Source: Ruminococcus flavefaciens (GTDB lineage: Bacteria; Bacillota; Clostridia; Oscillospirales; Ruminococcaceae). Taken from it: a stretch of DNA of 16,963 bases. Shown here piece by piece: positions 7,249 to 14,195 of this stretch (the stretch's first letter is position 1; each line of letters begins with the position of its first letter). The notes below the pieces were generated by a model, which saw nothing but the letters and a program-made list of their open reading frames with translations, made no database searches and was not told the DNA's origin. The stretch lies in NCBI GenBank assembly GCA_902792495.1, contig CADBAC010000004.1:1-16963 (forward strand), written 5' to 3'. The translations under genes and the position numbers were made by a program.

Positions 7249-7741
7249 AAAAGTTGCAGTTATCATGGGAAGCGACAGCGATTTCCCTGTTGTTAAATCA
7301 GCTCTCACAGAGCTTAAAAAGTACGGCGTTGAATTTGAATGCCGTGTAATGAGCGCTCACAGAACTCCCGCAGAAGCTTGTGAATTTGCTTCAAACGCAA
7401 GAGCAAACGGCTTCGGTGCTATCATCTGTGCCGCAGGTATGGCCGCTCACCTTGCAGGTGTTGTTGCAGGCCACACAACTCTCCCTGTTATCGGTATCCC
7501 TATGAAGTCAAAGGCTCTCGAAGGTGTCGATGCTCTTCTCGCTACAGTTATGATGCCTCCCGGAGTACCTGTTGCTACTGTTGGTATCGACGGCGCTAAG
7601 AATGCAGCTGTACTGGCTGTTCAGATGCTTGCCATATCAGATGAGGCTCTCGCCGAGAAGCTTGCTGCCGAGAAGAAGGCTATGGCTGACGGCGTTATCG
7701 CTAAGGACAAGGCTTTACAGGAGCAGATCGCTGCACTGTAA
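7241..7741 (+). CDS. purE: N5-carboxyaminoimidazole ribonucleotide mutase (PurE, class I)
   Basis: PurE converts N5-CAIR to CAIR in de novo purine synthesis; class I enzymes receive N5-CAIR from PurK. The 166-residue protein (MSKKVAVIMGSDSDFPVV) has the nucleotide-binding GSDSD at 10-14, the class I signature SAHRTP near 38-43, CAAGMAAHLAGVVAGHT near 63-79 and MPPGVPVAT. The length is typical of the catalytic domain alone. Longer in-frame starts upstream (from 7148) lie inside the WG gene and lack the usual PurE N-terminus. AAAAAGGAG just before 7241 supports this start. No purK lies within the window, so it must be elsewhere if the class I chemistry holds. Confidence 0.96.
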   Translation: MSKKVAVIMGSDSDFPVVKSALTELKKYGVEFECRVMSAHRTPAEACEFASNARANGFGAIICAAGMAAHLAGVVAGHTTLPVIGIPMKSKALEGVDALLATVMMPPGVPVATVGIDGAKNAAVLAVQMLAISDEALAEKLAAEKKAMADGVIAKDKALQEQIAAL

Positions 7742-7762
7742 TTTTCCTCAGGAGGATGATCT

Positions 7763-8419
7763 ATGACACCACAGGAAAGAAAACAACGCACCGAAAACAT
7801 ACTCAGAGAAAAAGGTATCAGCTTCTTTGACGGCCTGCCGATGACCGAATCAGCAGATCAGGTAAAACTCAAGGATTTCGATACCGTTTGCAGAAGAGCC
7901 GTTGCCGCTCTGCTGTGTACGCAGATGGCTATCGAGCTCAACGAGAACAACACCGAAAATGCAGGAAGATTCGCAAATCTCATCGCTTACTTCGATGTGA
8001 ACAAGTCGCTGAACGCCAGGGAATCCAAACTTTTTGACGGCACTGCAACAAAGCAGGATATAACCGATATCGTCTGGGAATACGAATGCTACTGGGCTCT
8101 GGTATGGGCTCTGGGTCTCATTGATGATATCAGCGATGCAAGCGATATCTGTGACTGCCGCAAGGCTATACAGTTCGTTTCAAAATGCGAAGGTCTAGAT
8201 GACTTCAAGTCAAAGTGCAGTCTCCGCAGCGCTGACGAAATACTGGATATGCTGGATCTTTACTACCGTTATCACTGGGCTGTTGTTCAGCATCAGCACG
8301 TTGACCCGAACTGCTCTGTCGGCGATCTGAACGGTGAAGTCGTTTTCGAGCGCAGACGTGGTCTTGAATGGCTCATCTGCGATACTGCGGACTGGCATGA
8401 CATCTCCCTGCATACATAA
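7763..8419 (+). CDS. DUF4272 domain protein
   Basis: This 218-residue soluble protein matches DUF4272 by pattern: an N-terminal R/K-rich start with a GLPM motif (RKQRTENILREKG, FFDGLPM), CRRAVAALLCTQMA (about 47-60), WEYECYWALVWALG (112-125), LDLYYRYHWAVVQ (about 164-176) and a C-terminal VVFERRRGLEWLICD...DW. The biochemical role of DUF4272 is unknown. AGGAGG (7750-7755) lies 7 nt before ATG, 21 nt after purE stops, so it is in the purE transcript. The HAD gene starts 1 nt after its stop. Its place between purE and purC suggests a housekeeping or purine-linked role, but nothing in the sequence shows one. Confidence 0.85.
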   Translation: MTPQERKQRTENILREKGISFFDGLPMTESADQVKLKDFDTVCRRAVAALLCTQMAIELNENNTENAGRFANLIAYFDVNKSLNARESKLFDGTATKQDITDIVWEYECYWALVWALGLIDDISDASDICDCRKAIQFVSKCEGLDDFKSKCSLRSADEILDMLDLYYRYHWAVVQHQHVDPNCSVGDLNGEVVFERRRGLEWLICDTADWHDISLHT

Positions 8420-8420
8420 T

Positions 8421-9074
8421 ATGGATAGATTTACTGCTCTTCTTTTTGACCTTGACGGAACTCTTACAGACTCCGCTGAGGGCATAATCAACTGCATGAA
8501 ACACGCTCTTACCGCTATGGGACGTGAGATCCCCGACGATATGAACCGCTTTCTCGGTCCGCCGCTTTATGAGTCTTTCGATAAATTCTGCGGAATGAAC
8601 GAGGAGGAGGTCCTCGAAGCGGTAAGGATATTCCGTGAAAGATACAGCACTGTCGGCCTTTTCGAGAACCGTGTCTACGACGGCATCCCCGAAATGCTGG
8701 AACGTCTCAGTCAGGGCGGCAAACAGCTCTATGTAGCCACAAGCAAGCCTGAAGTCTACGCAAAGCGCATACTGGACAAGTTCGGGCTTTCATGGTATTT
8801 CCCAGTTATCGGCGGTGCTGATATAAACGGCACACGCAATAACAAATGGGAAGTCATCGAGTACGTTCTCGCCCGGGCAGGCATCACCGACAGGAGCGGC
8901 GTACTTATGATAGGCGACCGCAGACAGGATGTGCTGGGGGCTCATAAAACAGGGCTGAAATGTCTCGGCACTCTCTGGGGCTACGGTCCCATAGAAGAAC
9001 TTACTGAGGCAGGTGCGGACTTCATCGCACATACGCCGCAGGAAGCCGCTGATATGCTGCTCGGAAAGGAATGA
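8421..9074 (+). CDS. HAD-family phosphatase (phosphoglycolate phosphatase-like)
   Basis: The 217-residue protein has all four HAD motifs: DLDGT with nucleophile D10 and acid D12, ATSKP (T107/S108), K142 in NNKWEV and GDRRQD (D166 and D170). An alpha-helical cap sits between motifs I and II (about 18-85), as in the Gph/subfamily I group. The expected activity is phosphate-ester hydrolysis with magnesium; substrates in this group include phosphoglycolate, nucleotides and sugar phosphates, and the purine setting makes a nucleotide plausible but unproven. I chose ATG 8421 because the protein then opens directly with MDRFTALLFDLDGT; an upstream GTG (8334) would lie inside the DUF4272 gene. No strong ribosome site precedes it, and the 1-nt gap from the DUF4272 stop suggests termination-reinitiation. 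Confidence 0.9.
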   Translation: MDRFTALLFDLDGTLTDSAEGIINCMKHALTAMGREIPDDMNRFLGPPLYESFDKFCGMNEEEVLEAVRIFRERYSTVGLFENRVYDGIPEMLERLSQGGKQLYVATSKPEVYAKRILDKFGLSWYFPVIGGADINGTRNNKWEVIEYVLARAGITDRSGVLMIGDRRQDVLGAHKTGLKCLGTLWGYGPIEELTEAGADFIAHTPQEAADMLLGKE

Positions 9075-9079
9075 TAGCT

Positions 9080-9304
9080 ATGTTCGGAAAAAACGAAGAA
9101 AAAACATACGATGAAAAGCCCAGGAAAAAGGAAAAGCCAAAGCCACGCTTCATTATAAAGAATGACGAATATGCAGGCCCTTATCACCTGACGGTCATCG
9201 TTGATACCGAAACAGGTGTGAACTACCTTGTTTCCGACGGCAACATCACCGAACTGAAAGGCAGCGACGGCAAGACTGTCATTGATCCTTTACCCGTACA
9301 GTAA
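9080..9304 (+). CDS. Small DUF6440-like protein
   Basis: The 74-residue protein has a basic, Lys/Pro-rich N-terminus (residues about 1-24) and a compact second half with LTVIVDTETGVNYLV and a final DGKTVIDPLP. The VDxETGVNYL pattern is characteristic of small proteins annotated as DUF6440; function is unknown. An in-frame ATG at 9071 overlaps the HAD stop as ATGA, but GGAAAGGA (9063-9070) is placed correctly only for ATG 9080, 9 nt downstream, so I use that. It is soluble, without signal peptide or membrane segment. It lies in the same run as the HAD gene, 85 bp before purC. Confidence 0.75.
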   Translation: MFGKNEEKTYDEKPRKKEKPKPRFIIKNDEYAGPYHLTVIVDTETGVNYLVSDGNITELKGSDGKTVIDPLPVQ

Positions 9305-9316
9305 TCAGATTACAAT

Positions 9317-9366
9317 TTCCGCAAAGAAGCGGAGTTGCATATATACGGTAATTTACCGCAATTTTT
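9317..9366 (+). other. Hairpin and palindrome in the gap before purC
   Basis: Two inverted repeats fill the gap upstream of purC. TCCGC/GCGGA (9318-9322 and 9329-9333) can form a small hairpin. CGGTAA-T-TTACCG (9346-9358) is a perfect 13-bp palindrome, followed by CAATTTTT. The second could be an operator for a dimeric regulator or part of a weak terminator/attenuator. No clear promoter boxes with proper spacing were found here. Confidence 0.4.
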
Positions 9367-9389
9367 AATATCTCAGGAGGAATTTAAAA

Positions 9390-10109
9390 ATGGAAAACAT
9401 CGAAAAAAAGGAACAGCTCTATGAGGGCAAGGCTAAGAAAGTCTATGCTACAAACGATCCCGACCTCGTTATCGTTGACTACAAGGATGACGCTACCGCT
9501 TTCAACGGCGAAAAGAAGGGTACTATCGCAGGCAAGGGTGTCATCAACAACAAAATGACAAACTTCATGTTCAAAATGCTCGAAAAGGAAGGCGTTCCTA
9601 CTCATCTCGTTGAAGAGATCAGCGACCGTGAAACTATCGTAAAGAAGGTCTCCATCGTTCCTCTTGAAGTTATCATCAGAAACGTTGCAGCAGGCAGCTT
9701 CTCAAAGAGAATGGGCGTTGAGGAAGGCAAGCAGCTCCTCTGTCCTATCCTTGAATACAGCTACAAGAACGACGACCTCGGCGATCCTTTCATCAACGAT
9801 TACTATGCTCTCGCTCTCGGTATCGCTACAAAGGAAGAACTCGACACTATCGCTAAGTACGCTTTCAAGGTAAACGAGTTCATGGTAAAGTTCTTCAAGG
9901 GACTCAACATCGACCTCATCGACTTCAAGATCGAGTTCGGTAAGACTTCAGACGGCACTATCATCCTCGCTGATGAGATCTCTCCTGATACCTGCCGTTT
10001 CTGGGACAGCACTACTCACGAAAAGCTTGATAAGGACCGTTTCCGCAGAGATATGGGCGGCGTAGAAGAAGCTTATCAGGAAATCATGAAGAGACTTATG
10101 GGAGAATAA
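9390..10109 (+). CDS. purC: SAICAR synthetase (PurC)
   Basis: PurC joins CAIR and aspartate with ATP to form SAICAR, the step directly after PurE. The 239-residue protein is the usual bacterial length. It shows [15 protein letters not shown] (ATP-binding start, about 10-24), FNGEKKG (about 38-44), [18 protein letters not shown] (about 90-107), [10 protein letters not shown] (about 176-185) and [14 protein letters not shown], which is the family's C-terminal active-site signature. CAGGAGG lies about 9 nt before ATG. The next gene starts 4 nt after its stop, so translation is probably coupled. Nothing unusual is visible. Confidence 0.97.
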   Translation: MENIEKKEQLYEGKAKKVYATNDPDLVIVDYKDDATAFNGEKKGTIAGKGVINNKMTNFMFKMLEKEGVPTHLVEEISDRETIVKKVSIVPLEVIIRNVAAGSFSKRMGVEEGKQLLCPILEYSYKNDDLGDPFINDYYALALGIATKEELDTIAKYAFKVNEFMVKFFKGLNIDLIDFKIEFGKTSDGTIILADEISPDTCRFWDSTTHEKLDKDRFRRDMGGVEEAYQEIMKRLMGE

Positions 10110-10113
10110 TTGT

Positions 10114-11538
10114 ATGGGCGGTTTTTTCGGTGCAGCTTCTAAAAACGACTGCGTGACAGACGTTTTCTTCGGTACTGACTACCACTCACACCTCGGCACA
10201 CGCAGAGGCGGTATGACTTCATATTCAGAAGACTGCGGATTTCAGAGAAATATCCACAGTATCGAGAATTCTCCTTTCAGAACCAAATTTGAAAATGACG
10301 TTGTAAGGATGAAGGGCAAGCTCTGTATCGGATGTATCAGCGATACAGACCCACAGCCTATCCTCGTTCGTTCAAAGATGGGACTTTACGCTGTATGTTC
10401 AGTGGGTATCATCCGCAATGCCGATACTCTTGTTGATGAACTTCTCGAAAAGGGATGTGCCAACTTCGAGACAATGAGCAGCGGAAAGATAAACTCAGGC
10501 GACCTCATCGGCGCTCTCATCGCTCAGAAGGACAACTTCGTTGACGGTATCCGCTACGCTCAGAGCAAGATAGAGGGTACTATGTCACTTATCATTCTCA
10601 CTAAGGACGGCATCATCGCTGCCCGTGACGAATTCGGAAGGCTCCCTATCATCATCGGCAAGCGCTCCGACGGCTACTGCCTCTCGACCGAGTCTTTCGC
10701 TTTCCAGAAGCTGGGTTACACAACTTACAAGGAGCTTGCGGCAGGCGAGATAGTAAAGCTTACTGCTGACGAATGTCAGGTAATGGCTGAGGGCGATCCT
10801 TCAAAGATGAAGATATGTACCTTTCTCTGGACCTACTACGGCTACCCGAATGCTGTATACGAAGGCGTGAACGTTGAAGTCATGCGTACACGCAACGGCG
10901 AGATAATGGCCGAAAACGATATCAACGCAGGCAGACTTCCCGATGTTGACTATGTCTGTGGAGTTCCCGATTCAGGTACTCCTCACGCTATCGGCTATGC
11001 TAACCGCAGCGGTATCCCATTTGCACGTCCGTTCATCAAGTATACTCCCACATGGCCGAGAAGCTTCATGCCTACAAACCAGAGCATGAGAAATCAGGTA
11101 GCTAAGATGAAGCTCATTCCTGTTCATGAACTTATCGAAGGCAAGCGTCTCCTCTTCGTTGACGACAGTATCGTAAGAGGTACTCAGATGAGAGAGACCG
11201 TTGAGTTTCTCTATGAGAACGGCGCTAAGGAAGTACATATGCGTTCTGCTTGTCCTCCTATCATGTACGGCTGCAAGTACCTCAACTTCTCACGCAGCCA
11301 TTCAGAGCTGGAGCTTATCGCAAGACAGATCATCGACGAATTTGAAGGCGCTGAAGGCGTTAAGTACCTCGCTGAGTACAGCGATACAAATACCGAAAGA
11401 GGCAGACGTATGCGTGATGAGATATGCCGCAGACTCAAGCTCACTTCACTGGAATTCCAGTCGCTCCCGGGCAAGGTAAAGGCTGTGGGACTTCCACAAT
11501 GTCAGCTTTGTACTTATTGCTGGGACGGAAACGAATAA
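10114..11538 (+). CDS. PurF-like amidophosphoribosyltransferase lacking the glutaminase nucleophile
   Basis: The 474-residue protein aligns by eye along its whole length with Bacillus PurF, which makes phosphoribosylamine from PRPP and glutamine. The phosphoribosyltransferase half is intact: GVPDSGTPHAIGYA (283-296) and the PRPP loop FVDDSIVRGT (348-357). Cysteines aligned with the Bacillus 4Fe-4S ligands are present (C235, C387, C466, C469), plus C463. The glutaminase half is not intact. The canonical N-terminal CGxFG is GGFFG here, so the nucleophilic Cys is Gly2. HRGQExAG has become TRRGGMTSY, the RYxTAG motif is ISDTDP (75-80), and the HNGNL loop is SVGIIR. The fold is retained but glutamine hydrolysis is not expected. 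It could use free ammonia, an ammonia partner, or be a non-standard paralogue. I left the symbol blank for that reason. GGGAG within the purC end serves as ribosome site. Confidence 0.85.
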   Translation: MGGFFGAASKNDCVTDVFFGTDYHSHLGTRRGGMTSYSEDCGFQRNIHSIENSPFRTKFENDVVRMKGKLCIGCISDTDPQPILVRSKMGLYAVCSVGIIRNADTLVDELLEKGCANFETMSSGKINSGDLIGALIAQKDNFVDGIRYAQSKIEGTMSLIILTKDGIIAARDEFGRLPIIIGKRSDGYCLSTESFAFQKLGYTTYKELAAGEIVKLTADECQVMAEGDPSKMKICTFLWTYYGYPNAVYEGVNVEVMRTRNGEIMAENDINAGRLPDVDYVCGVPDSGTPHAIGYANRSGIPFARPFIKYTPTWPRSFMPTNQSMRNQVAKMKLIPVHELIEGKRLLFVDDSIVRGTQMRETVEFLYENGAKEVHMRSACPPIMYGCKYLNFSRSHSELELIARQIIDEFEGAEGVKYLAEYSDTNTERGRRMRDEICRRLKLTSLEFQSLPGKVKAVGLPQCQLCTYCWDGNE

Positions 11539-11540
11539 AT

Positions 11541-11661
11541 CAATTCGTAATTCATAATGCGTAATGCGTAATTATTGTGTTCGCTTTGCTCACATTTTTA
11601 ATTTGTCTGCCGTCAGGCAGACACCGCAATTACGAATTACGAATTAAGCATTACGCATTAA
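11541..11661. repeat. Heptad-repeat palindromic element between purF-like and purM
   Basis: The left arm (11541-11575) is five 7-bp units of CAATTCG / TAATTCA / TAATGCG / TAATGCG / TAATTAT type. The right arm (11627-11661) is five units CAATTAC / GAATTAC / GAATTAA / GCATTAC / GCATTAA. The arms are roughly inverse complements, best when shifted by two units. Between them is an 8-bp perfect hairpin TGTCTGCC-GTCA-GGCAGACA (11604-11623). The arrangement resembles small non-coding interspersed palindromic elements (MITE/REP-like). It ends 8 bp before the purM ribosome site. No transposase gene or clear target-site duplication is visible. Confidence 0.8.
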
Positions 11662-11669
11662 AAAAATAT

Positions 11670-11674
11670 GGAGG
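11670..11674 (+). promoter_or_regulatory. Ribosome binding site that selects the purM start
   Basis: GGAGG lies 8 nt before ATG 11683. A slightly earlier in-frame ATG (11668) would overlap this site and add five residues not expected for PurM. Confidence 0.85.
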
Positions 11675-11682
11675 ATTTTTAT

Positions 11683-12720
11683 ATGAACAACAGTTTTTCC
11701 GAAAGCTACAAGAAGGCAGGCGTTGACGTAACCGCAGGCTACAAGTCAGTTGAGCTTATGAAGGAGCATATCGCCCGCACTATGATAAAGGGCGCTCTCT
11801 CAGGCATCGGCGGATTCGGCGGTCTCTTTGAGCTGGATATGACAGGTATCAATAAGCCTGTTCTCGTATCAGGCACTGACGGCGTCGGCACTAAGATCAA
11901 GATCGCTTTCATCATGGATAAGCATGATACTGTAGGTATCGACTGCGTTGCTATGTGCGTCAACGACATCATCTGCTGCGGCGCAAAGCCACAGTTCTTC
12001 CTCGACTATATCGCCTGCGGCAAGAACTATCCCGAAAAGATAGCTACTATCGTTTCAGGTGTCGCTGAGGGCTGTGTACAGGCAGAATGCGCTCTCATCG
12101 GCGGTGAAACTGCTGAACATCCGGGCCTTATGCCTGAGGATGAATACGACCTTGCAGGCTTCTCAGTAGGCGTTGTTGACAAGGACAAGATCCTCCAGCC
12201 CGATACACAGAAGGCAGGCGATGTACTTATCGCTATCAAGTCAAGCGGTGTACATTCAAACGGCTTCTCTCTCGTAAGAAGCGTTTTCGATGTAAACGAG
12301 CAGAACCTTTCCATGCATTTCGATGACCTGGGCGCTACTCTCGGCGAGACTCTCCTCACTCCTACACGTATCTACGTTAAGGCTGTGATGAGCCTCCTTG
12401 ACGCTGTAAAGGTAAAGTCCATCTCACACATCACAGGCGGCGGTTTCTATGAGAACATCCCACGTTCACTTCCAAAGAACCTTGCTGCAAAGATCGAAAG
12501 AAACGCTGTTCAGGTACTCCCTATCTTTGATCTTATCAAGAGAACAGGCGATATCCCTGAGCGTGATATGTTCAATACATTCAACATGGGCGTAGGTATG
12601 ATCGTTTCCGTAGACAAGAACGATGCTGACAAGGCTGTTGCCGCTATAAAGGCAGCAGGCGAGGATGCTTACATCCTCGGCGAGCTCGTTGAATCAGAGG
12701 AAGGCGTTATCATCTGCTGA
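11683..12720 (+). CDS. purM: Phosphoribosylformylglycinamidine cyclo-ligase (AIR synthetase, PurM)
   Basis: PurM closes FGAM to AIR using ATP. The 345-residue protein has the usual length and the family pattern: [14 protein letters not shown] (about 8-21), GGFGGLFEL (about 43-51), [15 protein letters not shown] (about 61-75), the metal/ATP-site [18 protein letters not shown] (about 91-108), [10 protein letters not shown] (about 139-148) and [13 protein letters not shown] (about 248-260). The C-terminal half is complete, ending in [13 protein letters not shown]. Its substrate enzyme PurL is not in the window, but PurN downstream supplies FGAR upstream of it in the pathway. A terminator-like hairpin follows the stop by 8 bp, so purM probably ends one transcript segment. 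Confidence 0.97.
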   Translation: MNNSFSESYKKAGVDVTAGYKSVELMKEHIARTMIKGALSGIGGFGGLFELDMTGINKPVLVSGTDGVGTKIKIAFIMDKHDTVGIDCVAMCVNDIICCGAKPQFFLDYIACGKNYPEKIATIVSGVAEGCVQAECALIGGETAEHPGLMPEDEYDLAGFSVGVVDKDKILQPDTQKAGDVLIAIKSSGVHSNGFSLVRSVFDVNEQNLSMHFDDLGATLGETLLTPTRIYVKAVMSLLDAVKVKSISHITGGGFYENIPRSLPKNLAAKIERNAVQVLPIFDLIKRTGDIPERDMFNTFNMGVGMIVSVDKNDADKAVAAIKAAGEDAYILGELVESEEGVIIC

Positions 12721-12727
12721 TGCATTG

Positions 12728-12773
12728 AGGTGTCAGGGGCAGAGCTCCTGCCGCTGACACCTTTCCCTTTTCC
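12728..12773 (+). terminator. Terminator-like hairpin after purM
   Basis: AGGTGTCAG (12728-12736) pairs with CTGACACCT (12754-12762), and an inner GGCAG/CTGCC pairing extends the stem towards an AGCT-containing loop. It is followed by an interrupted T-run (TTTCCCTTTTCC). It lies only 8 bp after the purM stop and just before the expansin ribosome site. Confidence 0.7.
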
Positions 12774-12776
12774 ACG

Positions 12777-12782
12777 AAGGAG
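12777..12782 (+). promoter_or_regulatory. Ribosome binding site that selects the expansin GTG start
   Basis: AAGGAG lies 8 nt before GTG 12791. An earlier in-frame GTG (12782) overlaps the site itself and is unlikely to be the start. Confidence 0.75.
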
Positions 12783-12790
12783 TGGTATAT

Positions 12791-13684
12791 GTGAAAAGCA
12801 AGAATTTCGTATTATCGCTTATCGCTGCGGCTGCTGTATGCTTATCACCTGCATACGCCTTTGCCGCTTCATCCATCTCCATGGATTACTGTCCCGATGA
12901 GGTCATTGACTGCTTTGATGTAATCGCCGCCCGTAAGCAGGGTGCTTCAAAGGATGAACTGCGCAAGGTGCAGGATTTCGTCCTCGGCAAAAAAGTAAAA
13001 ACAGACAGCGGTACGTCCTCATCGTCATATGTCCCCGATGAAGTCCCTATAGACGAAAGCTGTATCCTCGAACCAAAGGGTACGGTACATACAGGCGAGG
13101 GTACTTTCTACGGAGGCGGATACACAGGCGGTCATGCCATGCTTGACCCTGTTTCCCATGACTACTGGATAGTCGCCATGAACCATTCCGATTACAACGA
13201 AGCCCAGCTTGCAGGCGCTTATCTTGAAGTTACAGGCGAACTGGGTACCATAAAAATGCTGGTAACAGACGAGCTCCCCGAAGGCAAAAAAGGCGACCTC
13301 GACCTGTATACCGATGCTTTTCCGCTTATTGCTCCCGTAGAAAAAGGCAGAGTCCCCGTTAGCTGGAAGATAATCCCGCTGGACAGCGCCGAGGATGCTC
13401 CCATCTCCTTCAAATACAAGGAAGGAAGCACCGAATTCTGGTGCGGTGTCCAGGTAAGAAATCACCGATATCCCATCACTAAGCTGGAATATCTGGATGA
13501 AAACGGAGACTTCGTTGAAATACCAAGACGTCCCTACAATTACTTTGAATCCCGTGACATGGGCAAAGGACCGTTTACCTTCCGCATTACGGATATCTAC
13601 GGTCAGGTCATTATCGATAAGGACATCCCCCTGTCTTACGACGATACAGAGATAATCCCGGGACACGTTCAGTTCCCCGAATAA
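12791..13684 (+). CDS. Secreted bacterial expansin with an N-terminal dockerin-like loop
   Basis: The 297-residue protein has a signal peptide (cleavage probably after AFA, residue 25). Residues about 101-200 match the expansin D1 double-psi barrel and about 201-297 the D2 domain. Compared with Bacillus EXLX1, aligned key positions are TFYGGGYTGG (105-114), the VTD of VTDELPEG (D160), the catalytic-type Asp in GDLDL (D171), and D2 aromatics F216/W217 and Y249. QVRNHRYPI and the last residues PGHVQFPE are nearly identical to EXLX1. Expansins loosen cellulose and plant cell walls without hydrolysis. Between signal peptide and D1, residues 32-43 (DYCPDEVIDCFD) place Asp at positions 1, 5, 9 and 12 of a dockerin-type calcium loop, followed by VIAARKQ. 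It is a single, degenerate repeat. The gene sits between purM and purN behind a terminator-like hairpin. Confidence 0.93.
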   Translation: MKSKNFVLSLIAAAAVCLSPAYAFAASSISMDYCPDEVIDCFDVIAARKQGASKDELRKVQDFVLGKKVKTDSGTSSSSYVPDEVPIDESCILEPKGTVHTGEGTFYGGGYTGGHAMLDPVSHDYWIVAMNHSDYNEAQLAGAYLEVTGELGTIKMLVTDELPEGKKGDLDLYTDAFPLIAPVEKGRVPVSWKIIPLDSAEDAPISFKYKEGSTEFWCGVQVRNHRYPITKLEYLDENGDFVEIPRRPYNYFESRDMGKGPFTFRITDIYGQVIIDKDIPLSYDDTEIIPGHVQFPE

Positions 13685-13716
13685 TATCCATCTTACTATA
13701 AAACAGGTAAAAGATC

Positions 13717-14181
13717 ATGAAAGTTGATATTACTGATATTTTATGGGCGATAACGTCCATGTTCATCGTCGGCTGGTCATACAGCCACGGATGGCTTATC
13801 TACGGAATAGTTCTCATCTATGTCATTATGGCGGTCATCTTCTTCTTTCACATTGCAAGAAAAAGAGCTACCCTTTCAAGAGGTATCTCCGCTTTTGCAA
13901 CTGTCAAGGAATATCATGAAAAGGACAAGGGACAGCATTACTATCCCGTAGTCACTTATACCACAGAAGAAGGCCGTAAGATCACTTCAACATACACAGT
14001 TCAGGACAGAAAAAAACGCTATGAGATAGGAGAAGAGGTCATGGTGTGCTATGATCCCGATGATCCCGTTTTCTTCTATTTTCCCGAACGTGAAGGCGAT
14101 ATGACCAAGGAATACACTGTTTTCATCGTTGCAGGAGGTATTGCTGCCGTTATCCTGCTCATAATCGCACAGTTCATATGA
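13717..14181 (+). CDS. DUF3592-type small membrane protein
   Basis: The 154-residue protein has two N-terminal membrane segments (about 8-25 and 27-48), a beta-rich middle with PVVTYTTEEGRKITSTYTV and GEEVMVCYDPDDPVFFYF (about 66-125), and a C-terminal membrane helix (about 132-154). The middle part, with its GxxVxVxYDPxDP pattern, is typical of DUF3592, a domain of unknown function found in membrane proteins. The ribosome site is weak (AGGTAAAAG). It begins 32 nt after the expansin. The next gene has the same type of middle segment, so the two look like diverged tandem paralogues. Confidence 0.75.
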   Translation: MKVDITDILWAITSMFIVGWSYSHGWLIYGIVLIYVIMAVIFFFHIARKRATLSRGISAFATVKEYHEKDKGQHYYPVVTYTTEEGRKITSTYTVQDRKKRYEIGEEVMVCYDPDDPVFFYFPEREGDMTKEYTVFIVAGGIAAVILLIIAQFI

Positions 14182-14195
14182 AAGGAGTTTACTGA

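Noticed and set aside
8334..8420. A GTG start that would lengthen the HAD phosphatase by 29 residues
   Set aside because: It lies inside the DUF4272 coding sequence, and the HAD fold begins directly after ATG 8421.
13025..13666. A 213-residue minus-strand open frame opposite the expansin
   Set aside because: The plus strand encodes an unmistakable expansin; the antisense frame has no start signals or recognisable motifs.
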